Below, one piece after another: positions 26,299-34,538 of a stretch of DNA of 64,000 bases. The stretch spans positions 124,001 through 188,000 of the forward strand of contig CAJXUQ010000004.1 of assembly GCA_913061145.1 (NCBI GenBank), read 5' to 3'. Made by a program: the position numbers and the translations under genes. Each line of letters begins with the position of its first letter. Within the stretch, counting starts at the first letter, position 1. Origin of the DNA: an uncultured Haliea sp. (GTDB lineage Bacteria; Pseudomonadota; Gammaproteobacteria; Pseudomonadales; Halieaceae). The notes under the pieces were generated by a model, which saw only the letters and a list, made by a program, of their open reading frames with translations, was not told the DNA's origin and did no database searches.

Positions 26299-26811
26299 CT
26301 AGGTCTCCCCCGAGGCGAGGGCCCCGGCCGCCCAATGCGCGTCCAGCAGGCCACCGATGGTATTGGGCACCACCAGATGGGCCGCATACCAGGTGTGCAG
26401 GCAGCGTATGCGCTGGAAATCGGCGATACCGCCGATCCCGCGCTGGCGCAGCACCTCGACAAACCCCAGGCGCTGCAGGGATGCCCGCTCCTCAGCACTC
26501 AGGTAGGCATCGCGGAGTCGGATGTGGGCGGCGTGGTCAGCGGCCATACCCTCCTGCAGCGCGCTATCACCATCGACCTGCTGCTGCAGGCGCGCAATCA
26601 GTCCGCTCGCCTCTTCCCGGTCGATGCGGTAGTTCAGTGCCGGATCCACCAGCCAGAACAGGGTAGGAAACGGCGTGCTCTCGACCAGGGACGCCACGCG
26701 AATCACCTGCGGCTGGCCCTGCGTATCCGCCACGGCGACCTCCCGCAGCCCGCGGGGCTTTCTACCCAGTAGCTCCGCTACCAGCGCTTCCTGTTTTGCT
26801 GACACTGTCAT
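26299..26811 (-). CDS. DUF501 domain protein
   Basis: A 170-residue protein of the DUF501 family: LLGRKPRGLREVAVAD near the start, LFWLVDPALNYRIDREE in the middle and IGGIADFQRIRCLHTWYA with Cys and His near the end are conserved features. Function is unknown. It is the first gene of a tightly spaced set with xdhC and mocA. It is divergent from the cobalamin riboswitch and btuB. Confidence 0.8.
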   Translation of the reverse strand: MTVSAKQEALVAELLGRKPRGLREVAVADTQGQPQVIRVASLVESTPFPTLFWLVDPALNYRIDREEASGLIARLQQQVDGDSALQEGMAADHAAHIRLRDAYLSAEERASLQRLGFVEVLRQRGIGGIADFQRIRCLHTWYAAHLVVPNTIGGLLDAHWAAGALASGET

Positions 26812-26900
26812 GAACGCTCTCTTTTCGCCTCTGGCTCGTCATTCTACGCGATGCGCGCCCGGGGAACGACGCCTGCATCATGTCGACATAATCTGGACAA

Positions 26901-26929
26901 TTGACAGTCCACGCCGCGCGCTCTACAGT
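26901..26929 (+). promoter_or_regulatory. Sigma70-type promoter of the btu operon
   Basis: A perfect -35 TTGACA (26901-26906) and a -10 TACAGT (26924-26929) are separated by 17 bases. Transcription would begin about ten bases before the cobalamin aptamer. Confidence 0.75.
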
Positions 26930-26940
26930 GCGCGACGTAC

Positions 26941-27070
26941 CAGGTGCCTGCCGCCGGTGTCACTCGACACGGCTGGGCAGGTTAAATGGGAAGTGAGGTA
27001 AGGCACCGCGCCGATCCCTCCGCTGCCCCCGCAACGGTAAACAGAGCACTCTGTGAGCCCGATACCTGCC
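26941..27070 (+). ncRNA. Cobalamin riboswitch
   Basis: The leader of btuB carries the hallmark elements of the cobalamin aptamer: TTAAATGGGAA, GCACC, the core CTGCCCCCGCAACGGTAA and a B12-box-like AGCCCGATACCTGCC. The closing stem P1 can form between CAGGT (26941-26945) and ACCTG (27064-27068), and P2 between CCTGCC and GGCAGG. It binds adenosyl- or related cobalamin and reduces expression of the salvage operon. About 120 bases of expression platform follow, including GGAGGG at 27092 and CCCTCC at 27146, which could pair; whether control is at translation or termination is not clear. Confidence 0.92.
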
Positions 27071-27189
27071 TGTTACGAGCAACGATGGAGCGGAGGGCTT
27101 CATTGAAGGTTGCATGATGCCTCTCCCGCATTGCGTTCCCTGATTCCCTCCCTCAATCGCCACCTGTGTCACGGCATTGAGGACTACCT

Positions 27190-29049
27190 ATGAAAGCAGT
27201 AAAACTCGCCGGCGCCGTTGCGTTGGCTACCACTCTGCCCGCCCTGGGCAATACCACCAATCCGGCCCTGGAAGAGATTGTCATCAGCTCTTCGCGCGTC
27301 GCCATGCCCCTGCGCGAAGTCGCCACTTCGGTATCGGTCATCAGCGCCGAGGATATTCAACGCCTCGGCTTTGCCAGCCTGCAGGACATCCTGCGCACGG
27401 CACCATCCGTGGCGGTGACCAACAACGGGGGTGCCGGTAAAGTGTCCTCGCTGCGGATACGCGGTGAGGAGGCGTATCGCACCCTGCTGTTGATTGACGG
27501 GATCAATGTGTCCGACACCACCGCACCGCAGTTCGGCCCGCGCCTGGAGCATCTGCTGAGCAGCGGTGTGCAGCGCGTGGAAATCCTGCGCGGCCCCCAG
27601 GGGCTGATGTACGGCGCCGATGCCGGTGGCGTCATCGACATCAGCACCCGCGCCACGCAACCCGGTGCGGGTGGGCAGCTCGCCGCTGAAGCCGGGCGCT
27701 ATGGCACCTCGCAATACAGCGCGGAGTTCCACGCCGGCAACGAGCAACTCGATGGCAACCTGTCAATCGCTGACTACAGCACCGACGGCTTCAATTCACG
27801 CACGACCGACACAGATCCGGCAGACGACGACGGCTACGACAACCGCACCCTGCATACCCGGGCGGGCTGGAATGTCAGCGACCAACTGCGTCTGGAACTG
27901 GTCGGCCGCGATGTCGACAGTGACAATGCGTACGACAACTGCTTTACCGTGGATACCTTCGCACCCAGTAATCGCTGTGCAGACAGCTACCAGCAGCAGG
28001 CGCTGCGCGCCGCTGCCAGCTTCCGCGGCGAACAGTTCCAGCATGAGCTCGCCTACAATCGCAGCGAAACGGAGCGGCAGCTGTTTACCGCTGGCCTGCC
28101 CGGTTTTGGCACCGAGGGCGATCTGACCCGTGTGACCTATCTCGGCAGTTACGCATCCGGAGACAGCCTGCAACTGGTGTACGGCGTCGACCACGAGACG
28201 CAGTCACTGAACGATGGCACTTTCGACACCGAGCGCGACCAGACCGGCTATTACCTGGAGTACCAGGGCCGCGTCGCCGACCAGCTGTTCTTTACCGCCG
28301 GTGCACGGTACGACGACAATGAAGACTTCGGCAGTCACGACTCCTATCGCGTCAGTGCCGCCTACCTGCTGCCGGCCCTGAATGCCGGTGAAGTGAAGCT
28401 CAAAGCCGCCTGGAGCACCGGATTTCGCGCGCCCAGCCTGTACGAAATCGCCTATAACAAGAGCTTTTTTGCCAGCCCGCCCGCCACAGGCAGCGTGCTG
28501 CAGGAAGAACGCAGCGAGGGCTATGACCTCGGTGTCGGCTGGTACGATAACAGCGGGCTGGTACTGGAGGCGGTGTATTTCAGACAACAGGTGGAGGACG
28601 AAATCTACTTCGACCTGGAGAGCTTCTCGGGCTATCTCCAGGACAGCGACAACAGCGATTCCAGCGGCGTTGAGCTGATGGCTGACGTCCCGCTGCCCAT
28701 GGGGCTGAGCCTGCAGGGTAACTACACGTACAACGACACCGAAACCGCGGCCGGTGGCCAACGGGTGTATCGCCCCCGACATCTCGCCAATCTGGGATTG
28801 CAATGGCATTCGCTCGGGGAGCAGCTGTTACTCAGCCTGAATCTGCGCGCATCCCGTGATGCCCAGGAGTTCGACGGCTCGAAGCTCGACGACTACGACG
28901 TGGTCGATATGAACGTGCGCTACCGTTTCACGCCGCGCCTCGAAGTGTATGGCCGGGTGGAAAACCTGCTGGATGCGAGCTATGAGGAAATCCCCAGCTA
29001 TCGCAGCAGCGAACGCGCCGCCTACACGGGCTTGCGCTACAGTTTCTAG
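27190..29049 (+). CDS. btuB: TonB-dependent vitamin B12 receptor
   Basis: A 619-residue outer membrane receptor. A short signal peptide (MKAVKLAGAVALATTLPALG) precedes a TonB box-like EEIVISSSR, then the plug domain (LRTAPSVAVTNNGG, VEILRGPQGLMYG) and a 22-strand-type barrel ending in YTGLRYSF with C-terminal Phe. It imports corrinoids across the outer membrane with energy from TonB. Assignment to BtuB rests on the cobalamin riboswitch just upstream and the downstream cobO and btuCDF-type genes. TTGAGGA is the ribosome binding site. Confidence 0.92.
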   Translation: MKAVKLAGAVALATTLPALGNTTNPALEEIVISSSRVAMPLREVATSVSVISAEDIQRLGFASLQDILRTAPSVAVTNNGGAGKVSSLRIRGEEAYRTLLLIDGINVSDTTAPQFGPRLEHLLSSGVQRVEILRGPQGLMYGADAGGVIDISTRATQPGAGGQLAAEAGRYGTSQYSAEFHAGNEQLDGNLSIADYSTDGFNSRTTDTDPADDDGYDNRTLHTRAGWNVSDQLRLELVGRDVDSDNAYDNCFTVDTFAPSNRCADSYQQQALRAAASFRGEQFQHELAYNRSETERQLFTAGLPGFGTEGDLTRVTYLGSYASGDSLQLVYGVDHETQSLNDGTFDTERDQTGYYLEYQGRVADQLFFTAGARYDDNEDFGSHDSYRVSAAYLLPALNAGEVKLKAAWSTGFRAPSLYEIAYNKSFFASPPATGSVLQEERSEGYDLGVGWYDNSGLVLEAVYFRQQVEDEIYFDLESFSGYLQDSDNSDSSGVELMADVPLPMGLSLQGNYTYNDTETAAGGQRVYRPRHLANLGLQWHSLGEQLLLSLNLRASRDAQEFDGSKLDDYDVVDMNVRYRFTPRLEVYGRVENLLDASYEEIPSYRSSERAAYTGLRYSF

Positions 29050-29059
29050 GAGCACCACC

Positions 29060-29668
29060 ATGACAGATGACCGCAAGAACGAACGACACAAGAAGGCCAT
29101 GCAGAAGCAGAAGGCGAATGTTGATGCCAGCATCAATGCTGCCAGCACCGAACGTGGCGTAGGCATACTGCTCACCGGCAATGGCAAGGGCAAATCCAGT
29201 TCCGCCTTCGGCATGGTCATGCGCGCCCTCGGCTACGGCTACAAAGTCGGCGTTGTGCAGTTTATCAAGGGCGAGCAGCTCTCCGGCGAGGAGATCTACC
29301 TGCGGGAGCACTGTCCGCAGGTAGACTTCTATCAGATGGGCACGGGGTTCACCTGGGACACCCAGGATCGCAGCGCAGATATCGCGGCCGCCAAGCGCAC
29401 ATGGGAGCAGGCCGCAGCGATGCTGGCCAACCCTGCCTACCACCTTGTCGTACTGGACGAACTCACCTACATGCTGGCCTTTGACTACCTGCCCGAAGAG
29501 ACGGTGCTCGCGGCCCTTGCCGGCAGGCCGGCCGAACAGAGCGTGGTGGTCACGGGCCGGGGTGGCGGCAAGGCGCTACAGGACATCATGGACACCGTGT
29601 CCGAGGTCAAGGAAATCAAACACGCCTATAATGCCGGCATCAAGGCCCGGCTCGGCGTTGATTACTAA
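29060..29668 (+). CDS. cobO: Cob(I)alamin adenosyltransferase
   Basis: A 202-residue CobA/CobO/BtuR-type adenosyltransferase. The modified P-loop GNGKGKSSSA is at residues 40-49, and later blocks VVQFIKGEQLSGEE, LDELTYMLAFDYLP and VVVTGRGGGKALQ fit the family. It transfers the adenosyl group of ATP to reduced corrinoids in the cytosol. The ATG at 29060 follows AGGAG. It lies 10 bases after btuB within the transport operon, so uptake and activation are coordinated. Confidence 0.95.
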   Translation: MTDDRKNERHKKAMQKQKANVDASINAASTERGVGILLTGNGKGKSSSAFGMVMRALGYGYKVGVVQFIKGEQLSGEEIYLREHCPQVDFYQMGTGFTWDTQDRSADIAAAKRTWEQAAAMLANPAYHLVVLDELTYMLAFDYLPEETVLAALAGRPAEQSVVVTGRGGGKALQDIMDTVSEVKEIKHAYNAGIKARLGVDY

Positions 29669-30695
29669 CGTCATCGATCGACGGCGTCGGGCGCAGCGGC
29701 TGCTGTTGCTCCTCGCTGTCACATTGCCTCTGGCCATGTTGCTGGCACTCGGCACGGGCGCCGTACACATTGCGCCCTCGGATACGCTGGCGGTCCTGCT
29801 CGGAGGCGACCGCGGCCAGGCCACTCTGATCGTGCAGCAGATTCGCCTGCCGCGGGTCCTGCTGGCCGGCATTATCGGTGCCACTCTGGCCATGAGCGGC
29901 GCGGCCATGCAGGGGCTGTTTCGCAACCCCCTCGCGGACCCATCGCTGATTGGCGTCACCGCTGGCGCATCACTGGGCGCCTCTGTGCTGATTGTGGCCG
30001 GGGGCAGCAGCCTGTCCGGCCTTGCCGGCCTGAGCCTGGTATCACTGGGCGCCTTCGCCGGTGGTGTCCTGGCGGTGTTGCTCGTCTATCGACTGGCCAG
30101 TTCGGAGAACGGCACCTCTGTCGCCACCATGTTGCTGGCCGGTATCGCTATTACCGCGCTGGCCGGCGCTGCCGGCAGTCTGCTGGAGTTTTTCACCGAC
30201 AACGAGCGCCTGCGCCAGATCAGCCTGTGGAAAATGGGCGGGCTGGACGGTGCCAACCTGCCGCGCCTGTTGCTGGCCTCGGTAGTCGCCGGGGCCGTGC
30301 TGTTGGCGCTACCGCAATACGCCCTGCCGCTCAACACGCTTTTGCTGGGTGAGTCGGAAGCGCGCCATCTGGGTATACCGGTCAACCGCACCAAGTTGGC
30401 ACTGATCGCCTGGGTGGCTGTGGGCGTGGGGACATCGGTCGCGCTGGTGGGCACCATCGCGTTTGTCGGCCTGGTGGTGCCGCATATCGTGCGCCTGCTG
30501 ATCGGGCCCGATCACCGCACCCTGCTTCCCGCCAGCGCACTCGCCGGGGCCATCCTGCTGGTCTGCGCCGATGCACTGTCGCGTATCGTGCTGGCACCCA
30601 CAGAGCTGCCGGTGGGCATCATCACCGCGCTGATCGGCGTGCCGTTCTTCATCTCCCTGCTACGTCAGCGCCACCAGTACGGGATGCAGACATGA
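29658..30695 (+). CDS. btuC: Corrinoid ABC transporter permease (FecCD family)
   Basis: A 345-residue inner membrane permease with about ten membrane segments and typical FecCD/BtuC motifs: GAAMQGLFRNPLADPSLIGV, LLGESEARHLGI, and GLVVPHIVRLLIGPDHR. The probable start is a TTG at 29658 that overlaps the end of cobO by 11 bases; the first ATG (29742) would cut the first membrane helix. With BtuD and BtuF it would move corrinoids from periplasm to cytosol. The stop overlaps the btuD start. Confidence 0.9.
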   Translation: MITNVIDRRRRAQRLLLLLAVTLPLAMLLALGTGAVHIAPSDTLAVLLGGDRGQATLIVQQIRLPRVLLAGIIGATLAMSGAAMQGLFRNPLADPSLIGVTAGASLGASVLIVAGGSSLSGLAGLSLVSLGAFAGGVLAVLLVYRLASSENGTSVATMLLAGIAITALAGAAGSLLEFFTDNERLRQISLWKMGGLDGANLPRLLLASVVAGAVLLALPQYALPLNTLLLGESEARHLGIPVNRTKLALIAWVAVGVGTSVALVGTIAFVGLVVPHIVRLLIGPDHRTLLPASALAGAILLVCADALSRIVLAPTELPVGIITALIGVPFFISLLRQRHQYGMQT

Positions 30696-31471
30696 GCCTG
30701 CTAGCGTTGCAGAGCGTGGATGCCGCGCCCTGGGGTGACCCCGTACTCACGGACATCAGCCTGAGTCTTGCGCCGGGAGAAGTGATGGGCCTGATCGGCA
30801 CCAATGGCGCCGGCAAGTCCAGCCTGCTGCGGCTGCTCGCGGGGGACTTTGCCGCCACCAGCGGCAGCGTGCTGTTTGCCGGTCGCGCGCTGGAGAGCTG
30901 GCCGCGGCAGCAACTGGCTCAACAGCGCGCGTTTCTGCCCCAGCTCTCACTGCTGAATTTTCCCTACACCGTCGAAGAAGTGGTGCTGCTGGGACGCACG
31001 CCACACAGCACCGGGTTACGCGTCGACCAGGACATTGTGCGCCAGGTGCTGCGGGCCACGGATACACTCTCCCTGCGCAACCGGTTGTATACGCAGCTTT
31101 CCGGTGGCGAGCGGCAGCGTGTGCAACTGGCCAGGGTACTGGCGCAGCTGTGGCACCCCGACGACATGCGCGGCACCCTGCTGTTGCTGGATGAGCCGAC
31201 CGCGGCACTGGACCTGGCGCACCAACAGCAGCTCGCCGCAACCATCGCCGGTATCGCGGTGCGCGGCTGTGCGGTGATACTGGTGGTGCATGATGTCAAC
31301 CTGGCCGCCAGCGTGAGCCATCGCCTGCTGGTGCTGGACCGCGGGCAGGCGGTGGCCAGCGGGAGCCCGGAAACGGTGCTTACCCCGGCCTTGTTTCGCG
31401 AGTTGTTTCATGCCGAAGTGCTGGTACAGCCACACCCAAACGGGCGCCAACCCCTGGTGATCGGCCTGTGA
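30692..31471 (+). CDS. btuD: Corrinoid ABC transporter ATP-binding protein
   Basis: A 259-residue ABC ATPase. Walker A is GTNGAGKSS (residues 36-44), the signature motif LSGGERQRV begins at residue 136, and Walker B is LLLLDEPTAALD with D167. It resembles FecE/HmuV/BtuD-type import ATPases. The ATG overlaps the btuC stop by four bases and its TGA overlaps the btuF ATG by one base, so the three transporter genes are translationally coupled. The B12 role comes from the operon context. Confidence 0.92.
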   Translation: MSLLALQSVDAAPWGDPVLTDISLSLAPGEVMGLIGTNGAGKSSLLRLLAGDFAATSGSVLFAGRALESWPRQQLAQQRAFLPQLSLLNFPYTVEEVVLLGRTPHSTGLRVDQDIVRQVLRATDTLSLRNRLYTQLSGGERQRVQLARVLAQLWHPDDMRGTLLLLDEPTAALDLAHQQQLAATIAGIAVRGCAVILVVHDVNLAASVSHRLLVLDRGQAVASGSPETVLTPALFRELFHAEVLVQPHPNGRQPLVIGL

Positions 31472-32346
31472 TGCGCAGCCTCACCCTGTGCTGGCTGCTC
31501 GCCCTGTACGCCGCCGCGAGTGCGGGCCAACCGGTAACGGTGGTCGATTTCGCCGGGCGCACCGTGACTCTGTCGCAACCTGCGCAGCGTATCGTAGCCC
31601 TGGCACCACACATCGTGGAGAACCTGTACAGCGCCGGTGCGGGTGACCGCCTGGTCGGCGTTGTCAGCCACAGCGATTTTCCTGAAACGGCGCGCGCACT
31701 GCCTGTTGTGGGCTCCTTCAATGCATTCAGCCTGGAGCAGATTGTCGCCAGCCAACCGGACCTCATCCTGATGTGGGGCTCGGGAAACGGCGCCGGCGCA
31801 CTGGAGAAACTGGAGCGTTTGGGCGTTCCGGTGTATGTCAGTGAATTGCGCTCGCTCGAGGATATCGCTGCCAGTATCCGCCGCCTGGGACAGTTGGCGG
31901 GCACTCAGGCGGTCAGTGAAGCCGAAGCACAGCGCGTAGAAACCGGATTCGCGGACCTCGCTGGCGCTTACACCTCAGCCGAACCGCTTTCCGTGTTTTA
32001 CCAGATCTGGCACCGGCCTCTGCAGACAGTCAACGGAGACCACATGATCAGCCAGATCATCACGCTCTGCGGCGGCAGCAATATTTTTGCGGATGCCGCC
32101 ACATTGGCACCGCGCGTCAATCTGGAATCGGTGCTGGCGCGCAACCCTCGCGTGATTGTCGCCGGCGGCATGGCCACTGCGCACCCGGAGTGGTTGCAGC
32201 ACTGGGAAGCCTACCCGGGTCTCCGGGCGCTCGAGGGCGGCCTGGTGTCGGTCAACCCGGACCTGATCCAGCGCCCCACTGCACGCGCTCTGGAGGGCGC
32301 GCAGGAACTCTGCGGCAAACTGGCCTGGGTGCGTGCACAGCCCTAG
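31471..32346 (+). CDS. btuF: Corrinoid-binding periplasmic protein
   Basis: A 291-residue cluster A-III/BtuF-like substrate-binding protein with a signal peptide (MRSLTLCWLLALYAAASAG). The segments TVTLSQPAQRIVALAPHIVENLYSAG (a family block), GSFNAFSLEQIVASQPDLIL and HMISQIITLCGGSNIF are typical of BtuF/FecB proteins. It would deliver corrinoid to BtuCD. The ATG at 31471 is preferred to a GTG one codon earlier. It is the last gene of the riboswitch-controlled operon. Confidence 0.88.
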   Translation: MRSLTLCWLLALYAAASAGQPVTVVDFAGRTVTLSQPAQRIVALAPHIVENLYSAGAGDRLVGVVSHSDFPETARALPVVGSFNAFSLEQIVASQPDLILMWGSGNGAGALEKLERLGVPVYVSELRSLEDIAASIRRLGQLAGTQAVSEAEAQRVETGFADLAGAYTSAEPLSVFYQIWHRPLQTVNGDHMISQIITLCGGSNIFADAATLAPRVNLESVLARNPRVIVAGGMATAHPEWLQHWEAYPGLRALEGGLVSVNPDLIQRPTARALEGAQELCGKLAWVRAQP

Positions 32347-32359
32347 GCTGGCGGTCTCT

Positions 32360-33043
32360 TCACTGATCTCTGTCCGACTGGGCGCCCTCTTCCAGGCCTT
32401 TGAGAAACTCACCCATTTTTCGGCCGGCCTCCTCGGGTGACAGGTCTTCCAGATCCTCGAACTGGCCGCCCATGGCTTCCATGCGCGCCTCCATCTCACG
32501 GGAAGCGCGCTCGCTGCCCAGGCTGGTGAAGATGAACAGCACGGCCAGCACACCGAAGACAATCTGTGCGGTTTTCCGCTGTCGCCCATGCACGGCGACG
32601 CTGGCCTCCACCAGCAACCAGGCCGCCCAGGCGATCGTCACGATACTGCCGATGTAGGGGATAATCCCCAGCAGGGCGCTGACGGGGTACAGTGCGGCAA
32701 GCGCAGCCTGGCAGCGAAATGCCGCTTCGTAATCTTCCGTGGACCCCATCAGCTTCCAAATGACGTACAGCACGGCTGCGCCAATGAACGCCCCCAGAAC
32801 AGCCATCAGCGGGCCAAAAATCAGGGCACCGAACACACCCACCAGCAGGCCACCCGCAGAGCCGAACAGCGCAAACAGCGCGGCAATGACACCTGCGACG
32901 GCACCCATGACCGCGACAAACACCACGGGATCGCCAAACCCGCCTGCCCTGGGCATCGACTGAAAATAACTGACCGGCTGGGTGATTATCGCCCGAACCT
33001 GCTCTATGATCTGCTGGATATCGAAACTGCTTTTCTCGTTCAT
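32360..33043 (-). CDS. Yip1 family membrane protein
   Basis: A 227-residue membrane protein with the Yip1-type N-terminus (QQIIEQVRAIITQPVSYFQSMPRAGG) and about five membrane helices between residues 35 and 175, followed by a charged cytoplasmic tail rich in Glu, Met and Arg (about residues 178-227). Bacterial Yip1 proteins have no established role. It is convergent with btuF and divergent from the secreted gluzincin-like gene. The tail with LEDLSPEEAGRKMGEFLKG looks like an amphipathic helix. Confidence 0.75.
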   Translation of the reverse strand: MNEKSSFDIQQIIEQVRAIITQPVSYFQSMPRAGGFGDPVVFVAVMGAVAGVIAALFALFGSAGGLLVGVFGALIFGPLMAVLGAFIGAAVLYVIWKLMGSTEDYEAAFRCQAALAALYPVSALLGIIPYIGSIVTIAWAAWLLVEASVAVHGRQRKTAQIVFGVLAVLFIFTSLGSERASREMEARMEAMGGQFEDLEDLSPEEAGRKMGEFLKGLEEGAQSDRDQ

Positions 33044-33182
33044 GACGCCCCCTGTCGGTTATTGCCTTATTGTTGAGACCGCAGGGAAATAGTACGTCCG
33101 GCCTGGCACAATTGCCACCGGTATGGCTTTTGCCAGCGCCACTGGTATCCTCAGCGCCTCTCCTCACCGATGTCAGGTTGCC

Positions 33183-34421
33183 ATGTCTGCTTTGACGAAA
33201 ACCCTCCTTACCGCCCTGCTCTGGCTGCCGCTCGCCGCCACACGCGTGCAGGCGGCCGATTATGGCATTCTCTACCAGGCTAAAATTGCACCGGACAGCG
33301 ACGTTGCCCGGGTGGAAATACGCCTGAGCGGCGAGCGGCTACCGAGCCAGCTGACCCTGACACTGGACCCGGAGCGTCACCGCTCGCTGCGGGCAGCGCA
33401 TGGTTTGACCGTAGAGGGCAACACGGCCGTATGGAAACCGCGCGAGCCGGAAGACAGCCTGCACTATGAGTTTGTGATTGACGAACAGAAAGCCAGTGGC
33501 AGCTATGATTCGCTGCTGACAGATGACTGGGCGATTCTGCGCAGTGACAAACTGGTCCCGCCCATCGCCGCGCGCGCGCCCAAGGGCCTGGAGGGCAAAG
33601 CCGAATTGCAGTTTATGCTGCCGGAAGAATGGTCGGTTGCCGCCCCCTACCCTACTCGTGAAGATTCCTCCTCGCGCTACCTGATCACCGACCCCGGGCG
33701 GATATTTCCCCGCCCCAAAGGCTGGCTGATCGTTGGAGACATCACCAGCCGGCAGGACATCATCGCCGGCACGGATGTGCGTGTCGCCGCACCTGCTGGC
33801 CAGGGAGACCGACTGCAGGACACGCTCGCGTTCATTGCCTGGAACCTGCCCGAAGTCAAACGGGTGCTGCCCGACTTTCCCGAGCACCTGCTGATCGTAA
33901 CCGCTGGCAAGCCGATGTGGCGCGGCGGACTGTCCGGCACACGCTCCCTGTTTATGCACGCAGATCGCCCGTTGATCAGCGGCAACCGCACCAGTAGCCT
34001 GATTCATGAGCTTATCCACGTCGGGACGGGCATCAGCGGAGGAGAGCGCGCAGACTGGATCGTTGAAGGGCTGGCAGAGTACTATGCGGCCGCCATCCTG
34101 GTGCGCACCGGGGGTATCAGTGACTGGCGCTATGCACAGGTCATCGAGTGGAAAACGGCGTGGGCGGAAGCGGCTGACACTCTGTTCACACGACGCTCCT
34201 CCGGGCCGGTCACTGCGCGCGCCGCCGTGTTCATGCACCGGCTGGATCAGGCACTTGGCCAGGCGACCGATGGCCAGGCGGGCATTGACGATGTCACCCG
34301 TGCCCTGGCGCGTGAGCGGGGCCGCGTTTCGCTGACGCAACTCAAGGACATTGTCGCCGGGTTGGCCGGTGAGGCGGTTGATGTCGACGCGCTGATCAAA
34401 ACCCTCGAAGAGGCCGACTGA
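33183..34421 (+). CDS. Secreted gluzincin-like metallopeptidase
   Basis: A 412-residue protein with a signal peptide (MSALTKTLLTALLWLPLAATRVQA). The zinc motif HELIH (H275, E276, H279) is followed 16 residues later by E295 in DWIVEGLAEYY, the arrangement of M1/M61-type gluzincins. The N-terminal half is a beta-rich domain like that of M61 glycyl aminopeptidases. It probably cleaves peptides in the periplasm; the exact family is uncertain. The start at 33183 gives a normal signal peptide, whereas the longer frame would not. A lytic transglycosylase gene follows 117 bases downstream. Confidence 0.75.
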   Translation: MSALTKTLLTALLWLPLAATRVQAADYGILYQAKIAPDSDVARVEIRLSGERLPSQLTLTLDPERHRSLRAAHGLTVEGNTAVWKPREPEDSLHYEFVIDEQKASGSYDSLLTDDWAILRSDKLVPPIAARAPKGLEGKAELQFMLPEEWSVAAPYPTREDSSSRYLITDPGRIFPRPKGWLIVGDITSRQDIIAGTDVRVAAPAGQGDRLQDTLAFIAWNLPEVKRVLPDFPEHLLIVTAGKPMWRGGLSGTRSLFMHADRPLISGNRTSSLIHELIHVGTGISGGERADWIVEGLAEYYAAAILVRTGGISDWRYAQVIEWKTAWAEAADTLFTRRSSGPVTARAAVFMHRLDQALGQATDGQAGIDDVTRALARERGRVSLTQLKDIVAGLAGEAVDVDALIKTLEEAD

Positions 34422-34538
34422 GGCCGGCGTCGGGCGTGACTTTTTGCCGAAGATATTTGCTGCCCACCGTCTGTCGCGGAGCATCTGCTGTGCGTATCAT
34501 CCGTCCTGGTTTTCCTTGCATACCGGTCGCTGCACCCC

